Assembly (NCBI GenBank): GCA_030065095.1
Contig: JASJDP010000001.1
Location: 212,306-276,305 of the forward strand
Reading direction: 5' to 3'
DNA length: 64,000 bases
Origin: Rhodobacter sp.
Lineage (GTDB): Bacteria > Pseudomonadota > Alphaproteobacteria > Rhodobacterales > Rhodobacteraceae
Within the stretch, counting starts at the first letter, position 1, and each line of letters begins with the position of its first letter. A program made the translations under genes and the position numbers. The notes under the pieces were generated by a model. The model searched no databases and was not told the DNA's origin. It worked only from the letters and a program-made list of their open reading frames with translations. Of this stretch, positions 1-8,353 are shown piece after piece.

Positions 1-50
1 AACATGCCGGGTCTGCAAAAATTGCAAAGCTTTGACAGTAATCGCTTCCG

Positions 51-302
51 TCAGGCGGCGGCGGAGCGGAATGCCTCTGCCACGCCGGGACAAAGACTGT
101 CAAGCACCGCCGCATCCAGCACTTCACCATTCGGACGCCAGGCAACCACCTCGCCGTCCAACCAGGCGAGAATCGCCACGGGGCTCTTTTCGCAGGTAAA
201 CACCGCGGCCTGCGGCCATCCCCGCGACTCGACCCGCGTCTGGCATAGCGCCGCCACCGTTACGCGGCGGCATCGCACCGGCGGATCAAGGGCCAACTTC
301 AT
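51..302 (-). CDS. Small hypothetical protein coupled to DUF2953 gene
   Basis: An 83-residue protein that I do not recognise. The ATG at 300-302 overlaps the TGA of the upstream DUF2953 gene (299-301) in an ATGA arrangement, which points to translational coupling and is the main reason for calling it and for choosing this start over an upstream in-frame one. It contains four cysteines, several tryptophans and no clear membrane segment. The last part (AVLDSLCPGVAEAFRSAAA) looks helical. It ends the GerW-DUF2953 operon. Function unknown; real-gene status is likely but not certain. Confidence 0.55.
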   Translation of the reverse strand: MKLALDPPVRCRRVTVAALCQTRVESRGWPQAAVFTCEKSPVAILAWLDGEVVAWRPNGEVLDAAVLDSLCPGVAEAFRSAAA

Positions 303-886
303 TTCACAGGCCCAAATGCGCGCCAAGCAAACCGTGCGGCGGGCGGCACCAACCGCACCGGCCTGAGGCTCAGCACGATGTCCGCCTCGCCCGCGGCGCA
401 CGGGCGGTCAAAGACCGGGGTCAGCGACACGGATACCGGTGGGCCGAGCATCCATTGAGGCGCCTGGGCTATCGGCGCAAGCATCCCGAACAGCTGCCCG
501 GTCTCTGCCGGATCATCGAGCCCAAAGCGAACCGTAAGCAGAAACCGTTCGATCCGGATCTGCCGCAGAAGCCCGAAGACCAGATCGGGGCCCGCCCGCA
601 GCATCCGGCCCATGGTTTCCCGGGACGCCCCCCCGGCCCTTTTCCGTTTCGTCTTCCTTGCCTTCGGCTTCGCCTTGGATGCGGGCTTGGTCCGCATCCG
701 ACCCGGCTGCGAACTGTCGACCAGCACCAACCACGGCAGCGCCCGGCCCAACAGCCTCAGCTCGACCTTAACAAAGGCAACCGGTTCCGACCGCGCCGTC
801 AGCCGCAGCCGCACAGGCAAGGCCACCAATGCCACCAACACCACCACCAGTGTCAGCAAAAGCCACAGCAAGACGCTCAGCACCAT
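299..886 (-). CDS. DUF2953 domain membrane protein (YtfI-like)
   Basis: This 195-residue protein starts with one strong transmembrane segment (about residues 3-27, VLLWLLLTLVVVLVALVALP). A beta-rich stretch follows, then a very basic Lys/Arg linker near residues 65-85, and then the DUF2953 core containing the typical pattern around FGLDDPAETGQLFGML. Function is unknown. In Bacillus subtilis the DUF2953 protein YtfI is encoded next to the GerW protein YtfJ, and the same pair occurs here 9 bp apart. The C-terminal codon overlaps the next small gene. The family assignment rests on pattern recognition and the neighbour. Confidence 0.75.
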   Translation of the reverse strand: MVLSVLLWLLLTLVVVLVALVALPVRLRLTARSEPVAFVKVELRLLGRALPWLVLVDSSQPGRMRTKPASKAKPKARKTKRKRAGGASRETMGRMLRAGPDLVFGLLRQIRIERFLLTVRFGLDDPAETGQLFGMLAPIAQAPQWMLGPPVSVSLTPVFDRPCAAGEADIVLSLRPVRLVPPAARFAWRAFGPVK

Positions 887-895
887 GACCGATGC

Positions 896-1258
896 TCACG
901 CCTCAGAGCCGCCCTCGTCCTTGCCCTGCCGTTCAAGCGCGCGCGACGCCACGGCCCCGGCCACCTCGGCCAGGCTCGACACCGCGCCCTTGACGGCCTC
1001 GACCCGCGCGCCTTCGCCGTCGATGATGATTGCACCCAAGGGTTTGATCCCGCCGCCACCGGCGGTGCCGCCGCCGGTGCCCTGCTTAGCGCCCTCACCG
1101 CCGGTCCCGCCGCCGGCGCCGAAGCCAAAGCCATAGCTTACGATCGGAATGACCGTCGCTCCGTCCTTCTCGATCGGGTCGCCCAACACGTTCTTGGCGT
1201 TCAAGAGCTTTTCGAGCTCTTCCACCGTGCCCTTCAACAGCCGTTCCACGTCTTCCAT
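896..1258 (-). CDS. GerW family protein (YtfJ-like)
   Basis: A 120-residue protein with the GerW/YtfJ layout. An N-terminal helix (MEDVERLLKGTVEELEKLL) leads into the family core GDPIEKDGATVIPIVSYGFGF, followed by a glycine-rich stretch (residues 45-72) and the strand pair IKPLGAIIIDGEGARVEAV. GerW is needed for spore germination in Bacillus, but the family is also widespread in non-sporulating bacteria, where its role is unknown. It is the first gene of a three-gene minus-strand operon with DUF2953. It has no signal peptide, so it is probably cytoplasmic or associated with the membrane through its partner. Confidence 0.85.
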   Translation of the reverse strand: MEDVERLLKGTVEELEKLLNAKNVLGDPIEKDGATVIPIVSYGFGFGAGGGTGGEGAKQGTGGGTAGGGGIKPLGAIIIDGEGARVEAVKGAVSSLAEVAGAVASRALERQGKDEGGSEA

Positions 1259-1450
1259 GCCAGCCTCCCGCGCTGCGTTGCCAAAACCGCCGCCGGTTGT
1301 GCCCGATTCCCTGTTCCGCCTCCTTGATCTGCGTCAGCCCGCCGGTTTCGACGCGAAAATTCCTCGCCCGGCACGCCGGCACGCCGCGTTCACACTTGCG
1401 ACACGATTCCGCGGCAATAGTCTGGGGTCACATGCCAGCCGGACCGTTCC

Positions 1451-2443
1451 ATGCCCCGTATCCTCGTCGCCCTGCTTGCCATACTCGCCGCGCTTCCGGT
1501 GTCCGCCGCGTGTACCGGCACGGATCTGCTTGCAGCGATGCCCGCAGGGCAACGCGACGCGCTTGAAGCCGCAGCCTCCGACCAACCCTATCCGAACGGG
1601 ATCCTCTGGCGGGCCGAGCGTGGCGATCAGATCATCCACGTCATCGGCACGCTCCACCTGCACGATCCCCGCCACCGGGCCACGCTCGACCGGATCGACA
1701 CGCACATAGCCCGATCCGACACCGTCTTTCTTGAGTTCGGCCCGGGCGACGAAAAGCGGCTGCAGGCGAAGATCGCACAGGAGCCGGATCTCGCCTTTAT
1801 TACCGATGGCCCGACCCTGCCCGATCAGCTCGCCGACGAAGACTGGAATCGCCTGCGACAGGTTATGGCGGACCGTGGCGTGCCCGGCTTTTTGGCCGCC
1901 AAGATGAAACCTTGGATGGCGATGACGACGCTCGGCATCGCCAAATGCGCCTTGCACGATCTGCAGGGCGGTCTGCGCGGGCTCGATCACATGGTGATGG
2001 AACGCGCGCTGGAATTGGGCAAGACGCCAAAGGCGCTGGAGCCCGTCGAAACGCTTTTCGACATCTTCGGCAGCTATTCGCCCGAGGAACAGCTCGATCT
2101 TCTGCGCCTTACGCTCGACCAGCAGCTCGATAACCCGGATGCCCAGATGACCACGCTGATCGAGGCCTATTTCCGGGGAGAGATCCGCCTGATCTGGGAA
2201 TGGTCCTTCGCGGTGGCGCAGGACGCGATGGGCCTGAGCGACACAGACTGGCAGGCACAGGTGGCGCGCGCCGAAGAGGCGTTGATCAACCGCCGCAACC
2301 GCGCCTGGATGGACCGCATTCTGCCCGCCGCGGCAGACGGCGAGGTGCTGGTCGCCGCCGGCGCCTTGCATCTGCCGGGTGAGCAGGGGCTTCTCAACCT
2401 TCTGGCGCGGCAGGGATTCACCCTGACGCGCCTCGCACGCTAA
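1451..2443 (+). CDS. TraB/GumN family secreted protein
   Basis: A 330-residue protein with an N-terminal signal peptide (MPRILVALLAILAALPVSAA, cleavage near residue 20). The TraB/GumN (PF01963) fold is shown by the first conserved motif GTLHLHD near residue 66, an acidic FLEFGPG segment, and the second motif AAGALHLPGEQG near the C-terminus. Eukaryotic TIKI members of this fold are metalloproteases; the bacterial members have no settled role. Length is typical. Its stop overlaps the convergent DUF2161 gene by 4 bp. It is likely periplasmic. Confidence 0.85.
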   Translation: MPRILVALLAILAALPVSAACTGTDLLAAMPAGQRDALEAAASDQPYPNGILWRAERGDQIIHVIGTLHLHDPRHRATLDRIDTHIARSDTVFLEFGPGDEKRLQAKIAQEPDLAFITDGPTLPDQLADEDWNRLRQVMADRGVPGFLAAKMKPWMAMTTLGIAKCALHDLQGGLRGLDHMVMERALELGKTPKALEPVETLFDIFGSYSPEEQLDLLRLTLDQQLDNPDAQMTTLIEAYFRGEIRLIWEWSFAVAQDAMGLSDTDWQAQVARAEEALINRRNRAWMDRILPAAADGEVLVAAGALHLPGEQGLLNLLARQGFTLTRLAR

Positions 2444-3108
2444 GGCGTGCCGTACTGCGCCAGCCCTGCCTCACCCTTTGGTGTCAGCCGGTAGACGCCC
2501 ACCGACACCCGCTCGAACCAGCCATAGTGGTCGGCCGCCATGATCCGCGTCGCCGCCGCGACCCCGGTTGCTCCGGCGACCGCCGAGCCCTTCGACGGAC
2601 CCGCCGCCGCCAGATGGGCGGCGATCCGAAGGGCGTCCTGCCGGTAAGCCGTCACCAGCCCCGACCGCGTCGCCCCGCCCCGCGCAGGATCGCCCACCCG
2701 CCGCGCGAACTCGCGCAGCAGCCGGCCCTTGCGCGACACGGATTTCCGCGGCCGGTACGGCCCGGGATCGCAATGCACCTCGACAAAGCCGTCGCGCAGC
2801 CGGACCGACATCACGCCCAGCCCGAGGCGGCGGCACAGCTTGACGTTCTCCGTCATGGCCCGCATTCCAGCGCGTCCGGACGTTCGGGGCACGCAGACAT
2901 AGACCGCATCCGTCACCGCCTGCCGCGCGACGCCCTGATGCAGCAGAGACAGTGAAAATCCGGTCTTGAGCTCGACGATCACCGGGGCCTCGTCGCCCCG
3001 GCACGCCACCACATCGGCAGGACCGACCTCGCCCTTGACCTCATAGCCCTGGCCTTCGAGGAACCTCTTCACGGGCGGATAAAGGTCCGTTTCGCGCAGC
3101 TTTCCCAT
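2440..3108 (-). CDS. DUF2161 family putative PD-(D/E)XK phosphodiesterase
   Basis: A 222-residue protein. The start at MGKLRETDLYPPVKRFLEGQG matches the family N-terminus, so the longer in-frame extension upstream is not used. The segment PADVVACRG followed by IVELKTG is a recognisable PD-(D/E)XK nuclease-like core (Asp, then Glu-x-Lys). The C-terminal half is basic and ends with a winged-helix-like WFERVSVGVYRLTPKGEAGL. Substrate is unknown. It is encoded tail to tail with the TraB gene (4 bp overlap of stops) and is followed upstream by the acyltransferase gene on the same strand. Confidence 0.75.
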   Translation of the reverse strand: MGKLRETDLYPPVKRFLEGQGYEVKGEVGPADVVACRGDEAPVIVELKTGFSLSLLHQGVARQAVTDAVYVCVPRTSGRAGMRAMTENVKLCRRLGLGVMSVRLRDGFVEVHCDPGPYRPRKSVSRKGRLLREFARRVGDPARGGATRSGLVTAYRQDALRIAAHLAAAGPSKGSAVAGATGVAAATRIMAADHYGWFERVSVGVYRLTPKGEAGLAQYGTP

Positions 3109-3152
3109 GGGACCACTCGACCGCAAGCCGCCCGGCAGCGCAAGCGCCGTGC

Positions 3153-4274
3153 TCAGCCCGAGGGCACAAGCCCCGTGCGCGGCCGTGCCCGCACCCAGCG
3201 TCGCGTTGCCTGACGCGCCGGTTCCTCGACATAGCGGTAGGTCAGTGCCGCGACGCCGATCACGATGGCGACGGCAAAAACGTTGATCATCGGCGCCCAA
3301 GGGGTGAGCAAGAAGAACTGATCCTTGTGAACCGGATGCGTGAGAAGCGCCGCCTCGGCAGGCACCCTGACCAAGCGTGCAAGATCAACGGCAAGAAGCC
3401 AGATCAACGCGTGCACCATATAGATCGAATAAGAGATACGCCCCAGAAAGACCGGCAGGCGCGCCTGCAATACCCGTGACAGGGCACCTTCGGACCGGGC
3501 GAAGACCGCCACCACGCCGGCGAACGCCGCCACGGTGGCCAACTCTACCGCCAGATATCCCGCGGGCAATGCCAGCAGCACCAGTGCGGCACCCGTCGCG
3601 GTCACCTCTGCGCCCGTCCCCAGAGGTCTATCTCTCCGCGCCGAAAGCCCGCATTGCAGCGTCACACCCAGGAAAAATCCGCCCAGGCACCGCACCAGGC
3701 CCAAGTCATAGCTGCGCTGGATCGTGCCGGCTCCATCCGCCAACAGCGCCGCGTAGCAGACCAGCGTCAGCGCCAGTGCCGTCCAAGCCCCAAACCGCTG
3801 CCGAAGACCGGCCACGACGAAGAAAAATAAAAGGCTGCCCCAGAATTCGGCCCCCACGCTCCAGGTCGGGTAGTTCAGGCTCAGTCGCTCTTGCAGACCG
3901 ACGCTGTTCAGCATCGTCAGATGCGGCAAGATCCCGGCCATGTGGTGCCCGAACGCGCGATCTGTCGGCGGAAGCGTCGCCGCGTAATAGACCACCCAAG
4001 CCACCAACATCAGCAGATGCATGGGGTAAAGCCGCCCCAGCCGCAGCGCCACAAAGCCGCTCAGATCGCCCCCTCGGGCAATCCGCGCCGTATAGGCATG
4101 CGCCATCACGAAGCCCGACAGCACAAAGAAGAAGTCGACAAACAGCGATGCGTTTTCCAGCACCGGTCCCTGGCCTTGCACCACGAAAGCCGAATGAAAC
4201 AGCACCACCCCAAGCGCTGCGACACCGCGCAGCGCGTCGAGCGACCGATAGGTATGAACCGCAGGCGCCGTCAT
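3153..4274 (-). CDS. Acyltransferase 3 family membrane protein
   Basis: A 373-residue integral membrane protein of the OafA/YrhL-type acyltransferase 3 family (PF01757). Its N-terminal signature is SLDALRGVAALGVVLFH, followed by the FFVLSGFVMAH segment, a conserved R-x-x-RLYPMHLLML region and about ten hydrophobic segments. It ends with ALTYRYVEEPARQATRR, typical of the family C-terminus. Such enzymes transfer acetyl or other acyl groups to surface carbohydrates; the substrate cannot be told here. The start MTAPAVHTYRSLDALRG was preferred because the family motif begins about ten residues in; an upstream ATG at 4361 would add 29 atypical residues. Confidence 0.85.
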   Translation of the reverse strand: MTAPAVHTYRSLDALRGVAALGVVLFHSAFVVQGQGPVLENASLFVDFFFVLSGFVMAHAYTARIARGGDLSGFVALRLGRLYPMHLLMLVAWVVYYAATLPPTDRAFGHHMAGILPHLTMLNSVGLQERLSLNYPTWSVGAEFWGSLLFFFVVAGLRQRFGAWTALALTLVCYAALLADGAGTIQRSYDLGLVRCLGGFFLGVTLQCGLSARRDRPLGTGAEVTATGAALVLLALPAGYLAVELATVAAFAGVVAVFARSEGALSRVLQARLPVFLGRISYSIYMVHALIWLLAVDLARLVRVPAEAALLTHPVHKDQFFLLTPWAPMINVFAVAIVIGVAALTYRYVEEPARQATRRWVRARPRTGLVPSG

Positions 4275-4423
4275 CCTGGCACGGGTCAAACCCCACCATT
4301 GCGGCGTCAGTTTGACCGGAATAAAGCATCGGCCGCCCCGCGCGCAAACGTCCCATGACATCCCGAATCCGCCCCCCTATAAGAGCACGAAATTTCCACT
4401 GACAGACACAACGGAAGACCGAC

Positions 4424-5344
4424 ATGACCATTCAAGTCTTCGGGCACAAATCCCCCGACACCGACAGCACCGGCTCGCCCATCATCTGGGCGTGGTACCT
4501 CAACGAGGTGCGCGGCCAGAAGGCCGAGGCCGTTCTGCTGGGCGAACCCAACACCGAAGCCGCCTTTGTCCTGCAGCGCTGGGACCTGCCCAAACCCGCC
4601 ATCATCGACGGCATCGGCGCAGGCGACCGGGTGGTTATCGTCGACACCAACAATCCGGCCGAGTTGCCCGACGGCATCAACGAGGCCGACATCCTGCAGA
4701 TCATCGATCACCACAAGCTGACCGGCGGGCTGCAGACCGCGGGACCCATCGACATCACGATCAAGCCGCTGGCCTGCACGGCCACGATCATGCACAACCT
4801 GATGGGCCCGAACGAAAACAAGATGCCCGACTGGGTCAAGGGCACGATGCTCAGCTGCATCCTCAGCGACACGCTCGAGTTCCGCTCGCCGACCACCACC
4901 CATCAGGACCGGGAGCTAGCCGAGCGGCTGGCGCAGGATCTCGGCCTCTCGATCCCGGACTATGCCGCCGAGATGTTCGCCGCCAAGTCCGATGTCTCGG
5001 CCTTCACGGACGCCGAACTCATCCGCATGGACAGCAAGGAATACGAGGTCGGCGGCAAGAAATTCCGCGTCAGCGTTCTGGAAACCACGGCGCCGAAGAC
5101 GGTTCTCGACCGCAAGGACAGCCTGATGGCCTCGATGGCCGGTGTCGCAGCCGAAGATGGGGTCGATCAGGTCCTGCTGTTTGTCGTGGACATACTCGAC
5201 GAAGAAGCAACGCTTCTGGTTCCCAATGACCTGGTCAAATCCGTTGCCGAAAAAAGCTTCGGCGCCACGGTTTCGGGCGATACCGTCACTTTGCCCGGCG
5301 TCATGAGCCGCAAGAAGCAGATCATCCCGGTGCTCAAGGTCTAG
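4424..5344 (+). CDS. ppaC: Manganese-dependent inorganic pyrophosphatase
   Basis: A 306-residue cytosolic family II pyrophosphatase that hydrolyses PPi to phosphate. The DHH-superfamily metal ligands are visible: FGHKSPDTDST at the N-terminus, VIVDTNNPAE, and IDHHK near residue 95. The C-terminal DHHA2 domain carries the SRKKQ signature (MSRKKQIIPVL) at the very end. It is divergent from the acyltransferase gene, with about 150 bp between the starts that should hold both promoters. A repeat element begins 128 bp after its stop codon. Confidence 0.95.
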   Translation: MTIQVFGHKSPDTDSTGSPIIWAWYLNEVRGQKAEAVLLGEPNTEAAFVLQRWDLPKPAIIDGIGAGDRVVIVDTNNPAELPDGINEADILQIIDHHKLTGGLQTAGPIDITIKPLACTATIMHNLMGPNENKMPDWVKGTMLSCILSDTLEFRSPTTTHQDRELAERLAQDLGLSIPDYAAEMFAAKSDVSAFTDAELIRMDSKEYEVGGKKFRVSVLETTAPKTVLDRKDSLMASMAGVAAEDGVDQVLLFVVDILDEEATLLVPNDLVKSVAEKSFGATVSGDTVTLPGVMSRKKQIIPVLKV

Positions 5345-5471
5345 GCGGAACGTCTCGGGCCTCCTTCCGGTTCGGAAATCGCAGGCCTGCGCGGCCGGCA
5401 CGGAACCGGCCGCCGGGTCTGTCCATGCAAAGCCGGCTTGGGGCGCGGTGCGTTGTGAGCGAATCGCAAGG

Positions 5472-5718
5472 TCGGTTTTTACCCGAAGCGGACGGTGCCG
5501 CTTGAATATCGAGCCGGGCCATCGCCGACCCGCGGGGAGGCGAACCAACACTTGAACGGCAGCGGTTTATCCCGGCAAACTTCGAACGAACTCAAGCCGA
5601 ACCGCACCTTCCGCAAAAGCGCCGCCCCTTCGGCGCGGGTCGGCGATGGCCCGGCGGCCTTCGGCCTTGATTCCGCGCCAGAAGACCGGTTTCGAAAGGC
5701 AACTTCTGGCCGGAATCG
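5472..5718 (+). repeat. Intergenic repeat element, copy A
   Basis: About 247 bp that recur at 31916-32167 and 61872-62113. The ends are imperfect inverted repeats of each other. Inside lies a perfect 22-bp inverted repeat (5513-5534 with 5634-5655, gccgggccatcgccgacccg pairing with its complement). The central segment tttatcccggcaaa... is the best conserved between copies. It lies between the convergent ppaC and SMP-30 genes and has no convincing ORF. The rest of the 529-bp gap (5345-5471 and 5719-5873) shows nothing else recognisable. Confidence 0.8.
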
Positions 5719-5873
5719 CCAAATCGCGGTTCCGACAAAACTCATCCCGTGCCAGCTTTGCGGCGAAGGCTTCCACCCGCCGCGCACGAATGGACTTTGG
5801 CCATTGCGGACCGCTGGCGCTCGGCGAGACCGGCCCGCCGGGTCAGGTCCGTACCTTGATCACCCGGCGCCGG

Positions 5874-6791
5874 TCACCTTGCACCATTTACACTCAGGAA
5901 GACCGAGTAGAGCGAGGTCGTGCCGCAGATGAAGAGACGGTTTCGCTTGGGTCCGCCGAAACAGACATTCGCAACGATCTCGGGGATCAGGATCTTTCCG
6001 ATCAGCTTGCCGGTCGGATCGATGCAATGCACGCCGTCTGCGGCAGAGGTCCAAATCCGCCCATCGCGGTCGAGACGGAATCCGTCGAACAGCCCGTTCG
6101 TACATTCGGCAAAGACCTCACCCCCGCCAAGCGTTCCGTCCGAACCCACAGTGTGCCGGCGAATATGCCTTGGCCCTTCGGGCGCATGGGTGGCGCCGGT
6201 ATCGGCGATGTAAAGCAGGCTTTCGTCCGGCGAAAAGGCGAGCCCGTTGGGTTTGAGATAATCGTCTGCAACGATTGCGATATCGCCGGACGGGCAGACG
6301 CGATAGACATGGCAGGCGCCGATTTCGCTTTCCGCCCGCTCTCCTTCGTAGTCAATCAGGATCCCATAGGACGGGTCGGTGAACCAAATCGATCCGTCGG
6401 ATTTCACCACCACATCGTTTGGGGAATTCAGCCGCTTGCCCTCGAAACGATCCGCGATCACGGTGATGCTGCCGTCATGCTCGGTGCGGGTCACCCGCCG
6501 GGTCAGATGCTCGCAGGACACAAGACGCCCCTGGGCATCGACCGTGTGCCCGTTCGAGTTGTTCGACGGCTGCCGGAAGACCGAAACCGACCCGTCGGTT
6601 TCATCCCAACGCAGCATCCTGTTGTTCGGGATGTCGGACCAGACCAGATACCTTCCGGCGGGAAACCAGGCCGGGCCTTCCGACCAGCGTGCTCCGGTCC
6701 ACAGGCGCTCGACCCGGGCGTGGCCAATCAGGCAGGCCTCGAATGCCGGATCAAAAACCTCAAAGCCGGTTCCCTCGACAACTCCGTACAT
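5874..6791 (-). CDS. SMP-30/gluconolactonase family hydrolase
   Basis: A 305-residue six-bladed beta-propeller protein of the SMP-30/gluconolactonase/LRE family (PF08450). Seen motifs are RWSEGPAWFPAGRYLVWSDI with the metal-ligand Glu38, NSPNDVVVKSDGSIWFTDPSYG with the conserved Asn/Asp, and NGLAFSPDESLLYIADTG. Family members are metal-dependent lactonases of sugar acids or related esters; the substrate is not predictable. There is no signal peptide, so it is cytosolic. It stands alone, convergent with ppaC across the repeat copy, and no sugar catabolic genes are adjacent. Confidence 0.85.
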   Translation of the reverse strand: MYGVVEGTGFEVFDPAFEACLIGHARVERLWTGARWSEGPAWFPAGRYLVWSDIPNNRMLRWDETDGSVSVFRQPSNNSNGHTVDAQGRLVSCEHLTRRVTRTEHDGSITVIADRFEGKRLNSPNDVVVKSDGSIWFTDPSYGILIDYEGERAESEIGACHVYRVCPSGDIAIVADDYLKPNGLAFSPDESLLYIADTGATHAPEGPRHIRRHTVGSDGTLGGGEVFAECTNGLFDGFRLDRDGRIWTSAADGVHCIDPTGKLIGKILIPEIVANVCFGGPKRNRLFICGTTSLYSVFLSVNGAR

Positions 6792-6955
6792 CGCCTATTC
6801 TCCCGCATTTTCCCGGAGCCACGCGCCATTTGGCCCCTGCCGATTCACTGTAGTCCACCGATCCTCATTCGATTCTGCGCGCCACACCAGCACCAAATGG
6901 CGGGCGAGGCCAGATACGTCCGGCGTCGCCTCTTCCTTGTTTGGATGCTGCGCCT

Positions 6956-7006
6956 CCCCGGAAAGCCAGGCGGCTGCCGAGACGATGATTGCTTGGCTTT
7001 CCGGGG
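6956..7006. repeat. Strong inverted repeat in intergenic gap
   Basis: The arms ccccggaaagccagg (6956-6970) and gcttggctttccgggg (6991-7006) are complementary over about 15 bases with one mismatch, around a 20-base loop. It lies in the 399-bp gap (6792-7190) between the SMP-30 gene and the first DUF1036 gene, about 185 bp past the DUF1036 stop. There is no T-run on either side, so it is not a classical intrinsic terminator. Nothing else was recognised in this gap. Confidence 0.6.
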
Positions 7007-7190
7007 AACACGTTCAGACCTGCAGAGATATTGGATTTCGCCGCATTCCCGGCTCTACGGTCAAGTCGCGCTTGCTTTGACGGAGCTTTTCAACGCCTGA
7101 GAGTGCATCGAGCTGACTCGCGGCAGCAAAGTCCTTGTGGTTCGGCGAAGGGTCGCCATGCCGACAAAATGTGCGTCGAGCGGCCGGCCG

Positions 7191-8336
7191 TCAGGGCCGC
7201 CGGTAGCGCAACGCGGTGCCGCGGGCCGGGTCTGTCAGTTGCAGCCGGCGACCGTCGGCGGTGTCGATCACGTAGCAATTGGTGCGCCCACCGCCGGCCT
7301 CGGTCTGCAGCAGAACCGGTCCCTTGCCTTGCGAGGCCTGACAGGTTCGCGCGATACGCAGGTAGTGCGCGCCCGCAAAGCCGCCGTCGCTGCGAACATA
7401 AATCTCCGATCCACGCACGGTGATTTCGGACCGGCTGTCTTCGGCATCGACCCAGTCGCCCTGCAGCGCGGCGCGCAGACGGGCGTCGCGGTCGGCACCC
7501 GGTTTGGGACGCACTTCGCGCACCACGACAGCCATGTGATTGCCTGAAGCCTCGACCACGTCACCCTCGATCTCGACCGGCGCGTTCACCGCTATCCCCT
7601 CGAGCGCGTAAAGCAGATCGCCCGGTGTGGGACCGCCGTAGTAGGCGCGCAGTTTCCACTCGCCCGCATGAAAGCCGCAGTATTCGCGCCCGTCCTCGAT
7701 CTCGCAGCCCTGGAACAGGGCGTCGGTGGTGAAAGCTGTGCCGTGGCCGCCGGGGGCCATGCCGCTGGACAGGTCGGCGGCGCTGACCGATGGCGGCAGG
7801 GTTTCGGGCGGCGGCCGCGTGGTGCTTTGGGTGTCGTCGCTGGCGATGCGCGGCGACTCGGGGACGGGCGCCGCAACCTGGCTGCCCGACCCGCCGGTTT
7901 CGCCGGTCTTGGTGCCGCCTGCGGGCGGCCGGCCCGAGCCACCGGTATCGACGAGGGACAATGTGAACTTGGTCGCCGTAGCGCCGGTGTCGATTTCGCG
8001 AAACTCCTGCGCCTCGAATCCGCGGTCCTCGCAAGAGGTGTCCCCGACGATGGTGAAGACGTCCGATTGGGTACAGAAGACATAGCGCTGGCTCTGGAAT
8101 TCCCGGCCCTCGCTTTCGGCGCGATAGTAATAATAGCGCTGTGTCAGGTCGCCATCGACGACGAGTGCGCAATCGCCGGGGTCGATGTTCCACCAGCCCT
8201 CCGACGTCCAGTCTCTCTCGCCCTTATAGCCGATTGCGACGCTTTGCTGCAGATCGGTTTCATTGCAGATCTCCAGCCCCGCCTGAGCCGTCCCGGCGAG
8301 GCAAAGGGCGACGAAAGCGGCGGGAACCAGGCGCAC
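7191..8336 (-). CDS. Secreted DUF1036 protein, single domain plus C-terminal region
   Basis: A 381-residue protein with a signal peptide (residues 1-19, ending AGTAQAG). One DUF1036 domain (about 20-130) carries the hallmark strings GYKGERDWTSEGWWNIDPGDC and YYYYRAE and four cysteines (24, 56, 88, 102) that probably form two disulfides. A Gly/Ser/Pro-rich linker follows, then a separate C-terminal domain (about 200-381) with a CEIEDGREYCGFHAGEWKL segment that I cannot name. Function unknown, probably periplasmic or surface. The three-domain paralogue lies 17 bp upstream on the same strand, so the two are likely one operon. Confidence 0.85.
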   Translation of the reverse strand: MRLVPAAFVALCLAGTAQAGLEICNETDLQQSVAIGYKGERDWTSEGWWNIDPGDCALVVDGDLTQRYYYYRAESEGREFQSQRYVFCTQSDVFTIVGDTSCEDRGFEAQEFREIDTGATATKFTLSLVDTGGSGRPPAGGTKTGETGGSGSQVAAPVPESPRIASDDTQSTTRPPPETLPPSVSAADLSSGMAPGGHGTAFTTDALFQGCEIEDGREYCGFHAGEWKLRAYYGGPTPGDLLYALEGIAVNAPVEIEGDVVEASGNHMAVVVREVRPKPGADRDARLRAALQGDWVDAEDSRSEITVRGSEIYVRSDGGFAGAHYLRIARTCQASQGKGPVLLQTEAGGGRTNCYVIDTADGRRLQLTDPARGTALRYRRP

Positions 8337-8353
8337 CGTTTCGTCCGCCGGCC

